Source: Pseudoscleropodium purum
Taxonomy: Eukaryota > Streptophyta > Bryopsida > Hypnales > Brachytheciaceae
Direction of reading: 5' to 3'
DNA length: 64,000 bases
NCBI GenBank assembly: GCA_963969395.1
Contig: OZ017799.1
Location: forward strand, 7,938,501-8,002,500
The translations under genes were made by a program, and so were the position numbers. Positions 1 through 13,560 of this stretch are shown in pieces. A model generated the notes under the pieces. It did no database searches, was not told the origin of the DNA, and was given only the letters and a program-made list of their open reading frames with translations. How positions within the stretch are numbered: position 1 is the stretch's first letter; each line of letters opens with the position of its first letter.

Positions 1-1092
1 AATTGACCATTTGAGAAGGCTTAATGGTGAAGAGATTTCACCAAAAGAATGATCTTAAAACCATTTTCAATGTTCAGAATTGTGCACACAAGGGAGTCCT
101 ATGTGCATGAATGTAGAGGATATAAAATAATGTTTAAAGTTCTTTATGTAGGCATGCTTCTCTAATGTAAGAATAGCCTATACAAATTTCAGCTTTAGAT
201 CATTAATTTTGGTTAGTCTCCTATACTAAAATCCTCTAAATCACAAAATGTGACAAATTAGCTAAATTTAAATTTAAATATAAAAAGATTTTTGAAAATT
301 TCTGAAAAATAAGAACTCTAATTATTGTCTAGATTTTTTACCTTCAAAAATAAATTTGAGTACATCAACTTCAATCTACAAAGTTATGGCCAATGACAAT
401 CCAACGACTTTAAGGCTGATACAAAATAGTATTGGTTTTTCTTGCATTCACCCTTCTTTTCATTATGAATGACAACCAATTTCTTTGTTTTTATTTTTGA
501 AATGGTAAAGTCTAACTTGAATCCCTTATCAAATTAATAAATTAGAAAACTTATCAAATTTTCAAATATCAATTTTCAAATTAAAAGTTATAAATTTATT
601 GTTTGTAATTTTTATAATTTACTATTTGCATTAGCTTCGAGATTTTAAGAAAAGTTGAATTTTTTATCTTAAAATATTTTATAATGAAAGTGCAAAAACT
701 AAAAGGATCTACCTCTTCAAATAGATGGTATTCTAATGCATTGTAGATGACATGGAATATAAAAACATAGTTAAATGGCTTAAAAACATAAGAGTTTTGT
801 ATCTCTATATCTTCTTTAGAAGAATCCAATACATTACCTAGAATTTGACAAGCAAATCATATATATATATATAAAACAATGCAATCTCAACCATAACTTT
901 GAATGGGGGTAATATATTAGGTAGCCATTTGTCTACCTATGTTAGTCAAACTACATTAAACAACCTCTTCATTCACAATGGTCTTTTAGATCAACATTAT
1001 TATTATAACAATGCATAAACCATCTCTCACTTGACCATAAAATCATTATTAATATAGAATTATTTTTTCTATCTTTGAATACAAATAATAAT

Positions 1093-1128
<36 letters not shown>

Positions 1129-4100
1129 TTTTAAAATTAAATCATGTTTATAACCTCATATAAACTTTGTCATAGATTTAGTATTCATATCAAACTTCAT
1201 ATACTTAAAATACAAAATATTTTTTTCATGAATTTTCAAAGTTAATTTCTTCAAAATTGATTGGATTAGCTTTGTAAAGAAAATTCCAAGATGGATTGTA
1301 CAAATAATCTTTCAAATTCATGCCAAACAATCACCTTTTGCATACAAACTTCACACGTCATGTACTAATCCCTTAACCCCTCAAGGACTAAGGAGACACA
1401 ATGTGTCCTCTTCATATTTTCAATGGAAAATTCCCAATAGAATGAAACAAATCTTAATATTGTGTAAACTAGAAATTTGTAGATTAACAAGTTCACATAC
1501 TTGTTGCATTCTTCAATTTTCAAAATCTCAATGTGGGAAGTATTTAAAAATTTATTATGGAAATGTAGTCTAATAGAAAAAGGGAGCAAATAGAATTTGT
1601 TTACAATGAAAGAAATAGTAGGGATGGAAAAAAACATTTTCTTGGACATTTCTAGTCTTTAATTTGCACAATTGAACTAGCTCTTGAGAAAAAAATTCAA
1701 ATTTTTATTTTTACCAATTTAAAAAATACAAAATCCAATTTGGTGTGCTTAAAAATACAAAAATAATTAGAATGATTCCAAAATTTTGGAGATGTTCCAA
1801 ACAATATGCTAATGATATCAACTGTTAAATTTCAAAAAATGATATATATATCATTTTTTTTAAAAATTTGTAGGATCTAATTTGGTCAGTTTTGGCTTTC
1901 TAATCCTTTTGTTTGAAAATGTCTACAAATTTGGGAGAGTTTATAACTTTTTAAATAAAAAAATAATACATTTGCCTTAGATTCTAATACAATTTTTTTG
2001 GAGGGCAAAAAAGCATTATTCATCTTCTTATAATTTTTCTTCTCCAAAAGATGCATTTTTTGCCTACAAAGTTGATCATCCAAAATTGTTATAATCTAAA
2101 AATCCAACAGTCAATATTTTCCACAATTAATTCCATGCATACTAGACAAAGTATGCTTCACTTTTATACAGTTAAAATTAAAATTTTCAAACACATCCAT
2201 TTGCAAAAAAAAATCAAAATGGGGCAATTTATTGAAAACCTCGATTGTGAAAACATTATTAGGCCTTGAGGAGTTAAGGGAACCAAGGGGGAGTCTAAAT
2301 TTCCAAAATTGTGAAGATATATTATTAAATTGTACTTAGAATAATAATAAAATTGATGACATTCAATCAAAAGTTGTAATATATGATCTATAGATCATTT
2401 CCTTATGGTTAGATCAACTATTAGACTAGGGCATCTAATTATAATAGTTACTTGAGATTTTTTATTTTATTTATTTATTCAAATTGTTTTAGATGGGTTA
2501 GTTTTTGAATTAGAAAGTCATTTTTTGAAGTCAACTATATCTATACTTCCTGAAGTATAGAATATTTGCAAAGAAAAGTTTTGAAAATCTATATTGTATA
2601 AATGTAAAAGAACTAACATAAGAATCTACAAACATTTAGATGATGAGATACTCCACAATTTTTGAATGTGAATAACGTGCAAGATTTAATCGCAAGATCT
2701 ATATTATTTAAAGCTAATCACTAAGACTTAGTCAATTACAAAAAAAATTACAATTGTCTAAATTTGACCAAAAAAATAGGATTCAATTGTAGAGAACTTT
2801 AATGTTTGAAAAAATCTCACTCAAATGTTTTTGTAGGAATCAATCTTTCCTGAATTCAAGAATTTAACCTATAACAATGGGATACATATGTCCTTAATTG
2901 TCCCTACGAATCATTATTCAAGTTCCTAAGACTAATACAACACGCTTAAACTTGTATTCTACTACTCTATTATAATATATTTATAACATAGGCTTCCTCT
3001 CAATAATGATAAGATTTCAAAGTATCATTATACTAGGCTATGCATCTTGATACACAAAGGCCAAAAGTACATCTCCAAGTGAAAGGTGCATTGTACTACT
3101 GCTGACTACAAAAGGTGAACTCCTTTTTGTGAATGCAACAAATGTCCATCAATATGTGGGCTACCATTTTGCAAATATATATGAATGAAATTTTTTATTT
3201 TCAATGGATTAAGTCTCATGACTACAATAAGTAAAAGAATCTATAATTTCAGGAAAATATTTGAAATTCTATGAATTTTTATCTAAGAAAATTAAATAAT
3301 TTAATAGCCAAAAATAATAAACCTCTAAAAAACTAAAATTTTCACCACTTAGGTTATTTTCTTTTTATATAATAATAGTATAGAACTGAATGAATGTGCC
3401 TCTCTAAAATAAAAAAATAAAAAAATAAAAGTTATAAGTCCAAATTTCATATTGCTATAGAACATTTGAATTTACTAGTTATTTGATATTGTAAATTGGA
3501 GTAGAATGTATACTTCAAAAGTTGTTTTGAATTGCATGTGTTTTGAATTCAAAACATACGTGTTTTTAACAGCTAAAATTGTCATGAAGAGTGAACAATA
3601 AAAAAATTATCCAAAAACACTAAGAGCATGATGAAAAGATTCAATGTCTTAAAAAAGATAGAAAAAAGTTTTTTTTTTCATTTTGCAGTTGTAGTTGAAG
3701 TCGTGTTGACAACATTTTGTATCATAAATAACAATTCCAGGTTTAGGGATTTTGATTGTACTATTCCGATTACCAAATTGAATCCCAACAATTCCTTTGT
3801 CCCTTCAAGGGACAATAGAATTTGATTTGGCTACTATAGTCTCAATTTTCATTGTGATTTTTTTTCAATTTGGAAGATAGAAAAGCACATTAGCTTCTTG
3901 GAATTATAATTTTGATTTCAATCATTGCCAAAAAGCAAAACTTATGCCATCCTAAACCCAAAATAGTGTTTGTCAGGCAACACAAAAAAATCACAAGAAG
4001 TGAGATTACAATTTCAAAATTTTTTTCTCATAGAAAATTTTTCTGTCTTTATATATAGATTTGGGTCATTCTATTTAGACTATGGTTGAAAAAATTATGG

Positions 4101-7100
4101 AAAATCTTGTTTTTTAGGCAATCTAAGCATCTTCATAAAAAATATAACTTGTAGGATTTATTTCTAATTTTTTCATTTCAATCTTGAACCTACTTTTATT
4201 AAACAACTTTTTAAAGAATGGAAATTATTGATTTGTTTTCTTTGAAATTTTTTCTTTAGACTTTCAACTCAATTATTCAACATAAATTTCTCTACATTTA
4301 ACATTTATATTGCAAAAAAATCCAACAAAAAAGATTCAAAGCCTTAAAATGGAAGCAAAGAAGGTGCCAAAAAAATGGTTTTCATTACTTCAAATCTAAA
4401 TATCTTGAAATCCACGTGGTCAAAGTGTATGAAAATTCTTCTATGCATTTTTATACTAGTGTGGTGCTAGATCCTATAGTCGGATCTAGCAATTTGTTTT
4501 AAAAAAAAAGAATTTCTAAAGTTCTTACAATTTGCATTTAGAAATAGTAGTTTTTCATTGGATTTTATGTGAAAAGGCCCTAGGACTTTAAAAAAGCCTC
4601 GTACATTATTTTATGGGCACCAAGAGTCTCCATTTTTGGATGATTTATTTTATTATTTGAATCAATATTTGGAATAATCACCACTTAGTTCATAAGTATC
4701 CAATAGAGTTGGAAAAAAAATGGATTGCAATTTGAAAACAATAGAAATAAATCAATAAAAACATCTATAAATTTTCTATTTAAGGTTAAAACATTCAAAA
4801 TCGTTCATGTACCTATTCTTGACAAAAACATTACCATTGGCAATGTCCTTGAAAGTGCCATTAACTCCTAAAGGACCAAACAATGCTTTTTTGGCAATAT
4901 AGATTTTTTTAGCAGTTCACTGCAAACAAAAAAATTCACTATATATTTTGAATTTTTGGGATGTGGGGAAAAGGGTTACTTTACCACTCCACTAAATTTT
5001 TTTACAATTTGACGTATCCATGAAGGGTTGTAGGGGAAATGCTATTTTACATGGATAAGGGTAGCATGGCATGGTAGTTTACACTATAGTGAAATTTATA
5101 TTGCAATGCAATCTCAAAGAGCTTAGTTAGGGCCTTAGGTAGCCTTTTGCCCTAAATTCAGATAGCCAAGTACTTCTCTGACATATTTTTTGAACTAATA
5201 AATTTGACATAGTGCACAAGGAGGTAATGGCAAGGAGGTAATTGCTCTATAGCTTCCTTTGGCCTACCAATGAGGTTACTCCTAATTGCCACATTTGAAA
5301 ACAAAAAAAATACCTAAAGAATCCATCACCATTTTGTCATTTGTCAAACTACCATCCAAAAAATTTTAATAGTAAAATGAAACAATTGCTTCTTTAACCC
5401 CTAAAGGACTAAGACCCTTTTTTTGCCAAAAGACATTCAATATTGCCATTTCTAGTGCAAAGAGTAAAAAAATTTCAATTCTTTTTTTGCACATCTAACT
5501 ATAGGATCTTATACCTAACTAGTATGAGAATATACGGAATAAATTTCAATAATTTTGACTTAGTAGATTGTAAGATACTTATGTTTGAAGCAAAGAGAAC
5601 AAATTTTTTGCACATCGTGGGACTAGATTATTTGACTTTGAACCTTCTTAACTTATAGTTTTGCACTACGGAGTTTGAGGTTTAATACCTAAAGGACTAA
5701 ACCATGTTAATTGGCTATATAGAGATTTTGGGCCAACTCACTACAAAATGAATTAAAAAAATTTTGGTTGAAATTTTTACACAATATTTTCCTACAGAGT
5801 AGCTTCAGCACCTAACAATTTTCATAACTTTTGACTACATGGTTAAAAAGTTATTGCATGATATGTCATTTCATTGCTTGGAGGGTAGTTCAAAAAATTC
5901 TTAAAAAGTCACTTTTTTGAAAAAAAAATGAAATTTTTTTTTCTCTTTCTCTCTTAATAAAGCTTTGAATCATTCCATTTTAATTAATGAGATGAAACTT
6001 ATGAGGAGTTTTAGTTTGAGGGCAGTTATGGAATTTCTACTTTAAAATAAACTCTGAAGTCCTTTATTTAATTTAATTTTCAATATATAAACAAATAAAT
6101 AAAAATATTGATTGTAGATTGTTTATTACAACATTACAACCATTGGATTGGAATTTTTCAATTTCATGATTAAATTATTGTCAATTTAGTGTTTTGAATC
6201 ATTTTCTACTTCTTTCTACTTACGATTTTTTTCCTATATGTTGTACAATTCCAAATTATTTGAAAATTTTCAAGCATGTAACCAACTTGCCTTAAAGAAT
6301 GAATGCAAAGAGTAACCACCATCTTGGACAATTTTTCATACAAATGTGACCTTATAAAGTGCAATTGCCCGATTTTTTGCAGGGCCCAAAAAATAAATTT
6401 TGTCAATTCAAATGCTAATATCTTGCCATCTACACAGTGGAAAATTCTGAAAATTTTTCACATCTTTTCAAACCAATGCACAACAAGATTCTATGGTTGT
6501 ATGTGTTCAAAACATTTTTTTTCTAATATTTGATACTTGTATAAGAAATGGCAATTTTTGAGCGGTTTTGGTGAAAATACATAGTCAAAAACCTTTACGA
6601 GTTAAAATTTACAATGTGGAATTGAGTTAAAAGTCTAGAAAAAATTCAAAAAGACTTAATTTTCATTCTTAAAAAAATTACTATGTAGAAGTAAGTATAA
6701 TGTAGAAGGAAAATCTAAGTTGTTAATATTTCTAAGATGAAATTAAAATACACTAATTCCAATGGTGAGATTGTTCTAGCAAAATACCATACGTGAAGGT
6801 CTTATTTGGTAGGTGAGTGTCAAAATAGTTTCTTTTTCGCGAGCGAAGGGGTTTCAGATAGTCAAAACTATTGGTGGTGGTGTATTAATTGTTGGTAATT
6901 ATGGTCTAGATTTCGCCATCTTACAAAACCCAGGAAAATAGTATAGAGGTTCTTGAAATTTTGGGAATGGTCAAATAGTCTAACGTATTGTAGCTAAAGT
7001 CACTTGTTTTCTAGAATAAAAAGAAATTTAATATGAATTATCATACAATTCTTAATAAACAATTTATCTTATACACTCTTATACCCAAAGGAATAATTTG

Positions 7101-7140
7101 TTGGCCAATCCATTAAATAATGCTATTGGACACATGATTG
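1..7140. other. AT-rich intergenic DNA, no gene seen
   Basis: No reading frame here exceeds about 95 codons and none resembles a known protein. The sequence is rich in A and T runs and looks like long-decayed repeat DNA. A short motif close to CCTAAAGGACTAA recurs near 1,376, 4,867, 5,398 and 5,686, and inverted near 2,262, so the stretch may derive from one old repeat family. No LTR, TIR or RNA gene could be recognised. Confidence 0.7.
1096..1126. repeat. (AT)n microsatellite
   Basis: An uninterrupted run of about 15 AT dinucleotides. A shorter AT run lies near 860-875 and another near 11,676. Confidence 0.95.
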
Positions 7141-9070
7141 TTGTCTCGGTCCTGCCTAGTGTTCTAGGGGTATTTCAAAGACAATTTGTCAGGTTATTCA
7201 ACAATTTGTCATGCATGATCTAGACTTTTAAGTGCAACAATTTGCATATACATTTATATATAATATATAGGTTCTTTAATTACCATGAAGTTTTTTACCA
7301 TAACAATTTGTCCAGTCACTATTTAGCTAGCCAAATTACTAATTTTATATGAGTATCAAAACAGTCCCAGTCCTCTACAACAAATTGTCCCTATACTAAT
7401 GTAGGGGGAATGAGTGTATAATGCAATTTCAGCTTCCAGCTTCTCTGCACATTATCACAACTTGTCAAAACCAAACAATTAATCTCAGACTAAATTCTAT
7501 GAGCTTACTGGTCCATAGTTGTCCTTCATTCCACAGTCAAGGCAAATTGTCTTCAATGTCAGTTTCCGATCAAACAAATTGTCACTACCCTACTCAACCT
7601 CTTGTGGCTTTTGGCAATTAATTTATTAAAGGTTATAAATTCCGATTTATATTATTTTATTAATTTACAATATCAACACAAGTAGTGAACAAATTGTCTC
7701 ATCACAACACAACAAAACTCTTTCATATCAACTTGTGTAATTTTTCTACATATTTCAAAAAGACAATTCATGTTCAATTCAATAGTTCATTTATTCATAA
7801 TAATTTTAATTTTCATTCATATTCCGATAACAATTTAATTTTATTGACAATTCATCAAAGATAAAATTATTTTGCATCAAAACAAACATTCAACAATTTG
7901 TTTCACATTGACATGTTACATTATCAAAACAGTTTTGAATAAATTATTCAATTACATTGTATCATACAAATTGTCGTTTAGGAATTTTTAAATTCATAAT
8001 TCATAATCAGAAATATAATAATTATTAATTAAAGCGATTCTTAATTTCCTCACTCCAGTAATTATAATAAATTAATTAGAATCATTCTACTAATTTCAAT
8101 TAACCAACAAATTGATCACTGCATATTCAATCGATAACACACATAAATTCAATCAATTTACAAACAATTTGTCGGAATCTACATTACCAAACAGGAGTCT
8201 TGATGAACAAGTTGTTTCTTATTCGATTTGGACTGCCGCTCCATTCACTTGCCATCGCTGCTGCCTCCGAACAAATTGTCTTGCGATTCTTTCTTTGTGC
8301 GCATCATTATTAATGCACTCACATATTCGCTCAGACAAATCGTTCTCTAAATTCTCATTGGATTATCAATATAAAGACTTAGATTCACTCACTGAGAATT
8401 CACTCAACAACTTGACAAATTGTCTTAAGATCACACATACAAGAAATACAGTTTACCCCCATTACTACTATTGAGCCTCAAACAATTTGTCTAAAACAAC
8501 TCAGTCATTCCAATCACTGGAAACAGATTAACTCACAATTACAATTACACCATTCATTCACAAGTTTACAATCAAGAAATCCAATCATTGGATACAAATT
8601 TTACACAACAATGTAATGCCCAATTCAAACTCTCACAAAGTAGTCCACCTGGACTTTCCTTCCAACAACAAATTGTCTAACTCAAAATTCACAATCTCCA
8701 CAATACTATTCCAATCCTTGGAAATACAAGAGACTCAAGTGAATGAGCACAAAGACAAATGTTTACAAAATTATATTAACAAAGCACATCCTGTGCTGAA
8801 ACAGACAAATTGTTTATAAAAGTACGCTACTAAAGACCGAGAGAGTGGGGGGTGAAGAATGACAAATTGTCTAAGGCTATACTATCTCAAGTGGTACCAA
8901 ACCACAAATTGGAATTGCTGCCAAGACAACTTGTCCTACTTCATATCTTGCCTATTACATCCTTCAAAATCTAAAGTCAATTTGTCTATCTTTTTCTACA
9001 TAATGTGAAACTGCACTTACAAATTGTCTTTGTTTACACTATAAAAGGCAAATTGACTGAAAAATCAAAA
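7141..9070. repeat. Region saturated with GACAAWTTGTC near-palindromes
   Basis: About twenty copies of CAAATTGTC or its complement GACAATTTG occur in under 2 kb, in both orientations. Many are the complete 11-base near-palindrome GACAA(A/T)TTGTC, for example at 7,180-7,190 and near 8,414 and 8,862; GACAACTTGTC near 8,925 is a variant. Spacing is irregular, so this is not a tandem array. The bases between copies are AT-rich and unrelated. A 120-codon open frame at 8,112-8,474 lies inside but looks like chance. The zone may be the non-coding or LTR part of an unrecognised element whose protein binds this motif; that is inference. Confidence 0.7.
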
Positions 9071-12000
9071 AATTGCAAGTCCTTAAGTTGGAACTTAAAA
9101 CTCTAGGTTTATTTTTCACAAATGTTTTACAACATTTAGCAAATATGCATAAATTATAGTATTTAAGTGAAAATTGTAGCATTCCCTACCAATGGAGTTA
9201 GGAGTCTTTTTAAGAGTAGGAAATGTGCTTTTCAACATGTTTCTACACTTCTAAGTATTAGTTGAAAGATTTTGAGGCTAAAATAGCATGTTTGAGTGAA
9301 AGTGAGGATATGAGAGTTAATCAAACTTAATGTCTTGTCTATGACCACTAAAGTGCATGTAACAATTTGGCTAAGTATAATAATCTATTTTAGGTTTAGA
9401 GAGTCCAATAGATTATAAAATTCAATTCTTAGAGAGTTTGAATTCTTTATGTCGATCTTGCAAGAAATTGCTAAATATCAACCAAAATTAAGAGAAGATA
9501 GATGGAAAGGAAATTGGAACTTACAGAGAAGTGCTTTTAGAGAAAAAACATGTTAGGAAATCAATAGAGGAGTCAGTCATTTACAACAAATTTTGGTACC
9601 AGAATAATTTTCTTCCCAAGTGAAAATTATTAAAGAATTTCTACTTTTAACATCTTCATGAATAGTGCAATTGGAGATTTGGTTTTATTCTATCAACCGT
9701 ATTTGAAGTTGTTGGTAAATTTATAAAAATTACTTAGAATGTAGTAAAATTTAATTAAAAATTATGTTAATGTTTTACATGCTAAATAAGTGTCTCGTCA
9801 AGTTTGAAGAGTTTTTTTATAAGTACAAGTACTAGAATCAATAATGACATTGAATTTTTCAAGAAATTACAATATGGCAACGGATTGAGTAGTGAACTAG
9901 GAGCTAACAATGTCCGATTTGTGGAAAAAAGGGGTCTTTTCTTAATCCCTTATACCTTCTAAACCTTCCAAGCCTAACCACTCAGTTTCTTCAAAGACTA
10001 TGAATTCTAAAAGTTAGAATTTTCACTTTTTTTTGGAATTACCTTGAGTGATTTTTACATCAAAAAATGACTTAGAGAAAAAGGGAAGGGGATTCATTTA
10101 ACTAATTTAAAGCTTTAAAACGCGATAGAGCATTTTATTTTGTGTTTGGAGTTCTTCCTTAAAAGATAGGGAGGGTTAGTTCATAGTTTGACTTTTTTAG
10201 TGTAAATTGTAGTAAATTAAAGTCAAATTCCTAAATATCTTGAAGAAAATCTAAGATTTGATTTGATTAGATTTCCAAATCTTTTCTTAAAAAGTGAATT
10301 TAGACTTATAAGGGTTATTAGAAGTTGACTTTAGATTAAATACAAAATATTTAGAGTTAATTAAGATTTGATTCCATAAAATCTTTCAAAAATCAACGGA
10401 TTTGATTTAAGCATTATTCTTGGGGCTAATTAAGGCTTTTCAAAATTTTGCTTAAAAACCTTCTTATTGATTGAAAAAGATTTGTTGGACAATTATCTTA
10501 GAGTAGTTTAGAAAGTTATTCTAGGTAGTAAACAAAATATCTCTTAGTAAATGAGGAGTTAGACTTTTTTCCATAAGTATATATAGACCTTTTCTTCTTG
10601 TTTTTAAAAACCCATTCTTGCAACTTATTCTCGATACCAATTCTATACTTATTTTCTTAGTATCAAGGCTTTGGCATTGTAAGTGTTTCGATCTCCACTT
10701 GAGAGACCGGACATATACAACTAAGTTTTGTGGTTCTAACAACTATAGGTGATTTGGTTGTAGTAAATGAGTTGCTTTTCAAGCAATGAAGCCTTTTTAC
10801 TAGATCCTATTTCAATTTTCGAATTAGCAAATGATTACTTAGACTTACTCAATTGATTTCTTAAACCAAGAATTGGCAACCACAACCAACATGCAAAGTT
10901 GAGTGAGTCATTCAATTAAAAAATTAAGTGTGGTAGAATTTATTTTTTCCCTTTTCCCAATGATAAAGAACTTTGAAATTGAATTAAATTCCTAAGGAAC
11001 ATTTATGGATGAAGTTTGGTCCTAAATTAGTATCTAAAGTTCCTCCACCAATTGTTGAATTTCAATGAGGGTGTTTGATTCTTTCCTATTTTTTATCTTT
11101 TTTAAAATTTTTGACCTTCCAATGGAGTGTGTCAATCTTAGTTGACTTTTTCCAATTTCCTTTAATTTTATTTGTTATATTCTACTTTTACTATTACTAA
11201 TGATAGATAATTTTGTTAACTTAATTGTATTAATAAATTTTACTATTACTAAGTGGACCTAGGGTAATTAACTCTTATTTAAAGGTTTTCGATTTTTCTG
11301 CTTTGAGGTAAAAAAAAGTTACTTTTAAATTTTTATGATTTCTTTTCTATAGTAATTTTGATGATTATCAATTTACTACAATTCTACTATAAATTGGCAA
11401 GTTTACTTCCCAATTTTAATTTAAGCTTCTATATTTTATTTAGAGTTTATTAATTATTTCCTAGATGAAATAAAAATTCTTCTTAAGTAATTTTTATAGG
11501 TCATAAACCTAATTCAATGGAACTTTGAATAATAAAAGTAAGGAGGAATTTCACAAGTTTACCTTCATGCTGGCTTCTTCTACATTTTCATGAACTTCCA
11601 CTACGTCTTTGCAATGCCCAATTTCTATGATTGGTAATTTAATAATTTGTGGAGTTGTAATATCGCGCTTGTGGAATATATATATATATATTTATTTTAA
11701 AATTTTTTTTTTCTTCCAAGAAAATCCTTAAGAATAAAATTTATCAAATTCAATTGACCTCACTATTGCCAAATGCTTCTAATTTGTTTGGGAATCAAAT
11801 AAAACATGTGGAGACAAAAGTCTTTGACATTTTCTAACTTATAACTAATTTAGGAAATGTTTGCAAATCAACTATGCTTGATTATATTGGTATCTTTTTG
11901 TTTTAATTCAAGTCAAAACTTTATTTAATGGGTTCAAAATATTCTCTTACGAATAGATCTCTTATAATCTAAGCTACCTTATACAAGGTTTGGATCCTTC

Positions 12001-12229
12001 ACTTCTTGATGCTCTAGTAGTAACTCCCTTTTCAACTGAAGTTTGTGTCAATGATTAGGATCAATCCAAACTTGCACTTGCTTTGATAATTGAACTCTGA
12101 AAGTATCCTATTTTGTAGGGAATGAATTTTCTTGTTTAGCTACAGCCTCTAGAGTACTATAAGCTTAATTAGCTCAAGTTGAGCTTCATTTTAGAATTAT
12201 AACATGCAAGGTTTAGAGTTTGAAGTTTT
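9071..12229. other. AT-rich intergenic DNA, nothing recognised
   Basis: No coding region, RNA gene or element end could be supported here. There is a short AT run near 11,676-11,690. Confidence 0.6.
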
Positions 12230-13560
12230 GGTAGCCTCCTCCTCTGGTAAGCTTTAATTTGTTGAAGTGACTCTATATGCAAAAAATTTGAATTTTTGAG
12301 GATCTTTCCCTTCTAGCTCACTTTGCTTGAGTTGAAACAACCTAGTCTTTAAAGAAAACTTTGAAATTTTAATGACCCACTCTAAATTTTGTTTTATCTA
12401 ATGGCGTGTCACAAGATGCAAGGGAAATTTGAATTTTTAAGAGTCTTTCTCTTCTAACTGACTCTATCTAAATTAGAACAACCTTGTTTTTAAAGAAAAT
12501 TCTAAAATTTTGATGATTCACTTTTGGGCTTTGTTTTGTCTAATAGGATGCCTTGGTATGTAAGGAAAATCTGAAATTTTCCATGATTAAATTGTAGCTT
12601 AAATTTAACTCATTTGGTGGCTCTACATTAAGGAAAAATCTGAATTTTTTGAATGGCTACCTTTTGATTCACTTCAACTAGTTTGATTGTCTTCGATTTT
12701 AAATGAAAATCTTAAATTTGGTGGCCTTAATTTTGAACTAAATCTGACTTGATTGGGTGATTTTGGTTCCTGAAGAAAATCTGAAATTTCAATAACCTTG
12801 CCTCCGGTTCATTCTAATGAGGTGTGTGAGTCTGTAATCTAAAAGAAAAATTGAAATTTTTTATGATCTTATCTCTGACTGAGCTCTGGCTTGTTGAAGG
12901 ACTCAGGTTCTAATGGAAATTTGAAATGTGGATGGTTCTAGCTTCTGGTTCACTTTAATTGATTAGAAAGTCTTAGGATTAAAGATAAAAATCTGAATGT
13001 GAATGTTTTTCCTCTTGGTTTTATTGTGGCCTAGTTAGTTGGCTTAATTAGGGGAAATCTGAAATTGGGAAGGTCCTACCTTTTTGGCCCATTCTATCGA
13101 CTATGTGGCTATATAATTCAAGAGGAATTTGAAATTTTAAAAGTTTTAGCTCTCTAGTTCACCTTGACTTTCAAAATGACCCTATTTAAAAAAAAAATCT
13201 GAATTTTTAGAGACCTATTCTTGTTAACACACTCTAGTTTGGTTGAATGCTCTTTACGTTAAAGGAAAAAAATCTGAATTTTGAATGGTCAACCTTCTGG
13301 TTCATTCTAATTGAATTGAATATGGTAATCAAATGAAATTTGGATGTTTGATGGTTCTAACCCTAGCTAACTATGATTCAATGGGTTGGGTTCGATTTTT
13401 AAGTGAATTAAAATTTTTTGATAGATAACTTAAGTTGACTCTAGCTTAATGATCAATTTTGAATTTTTAAAAGAAATTTAAATTCTTTAGAGGCCCTATC
13501 TTCTAATTTACTTTGACTAGTCAAATGACTATACTTCAAAATAAATTTTAATTTCTCCTT
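12230..13560. repeat. Degenerate tandem repeat, unit about 80-100 bp
   Basis: A block containing AAATCTGAAATTT-like cores, followed by CT-rich text (CTTCTAGCTCACTTTG-like) and TTGANTTG-like words, recurs roughly fifteen times. Examples of the core lie near 12,575, 12,640, 12,776, 13,060 and 13,195. Unit length varies and copies are strongly diverged, so the array is old. No coding potential is evident. Confidence 0.6.

Noticed and set aside
8112..8474. 120-codon ORF in the motif-rich zone
   Set aside because: No protein similarity and an amino acid content expected from the repeated motif.
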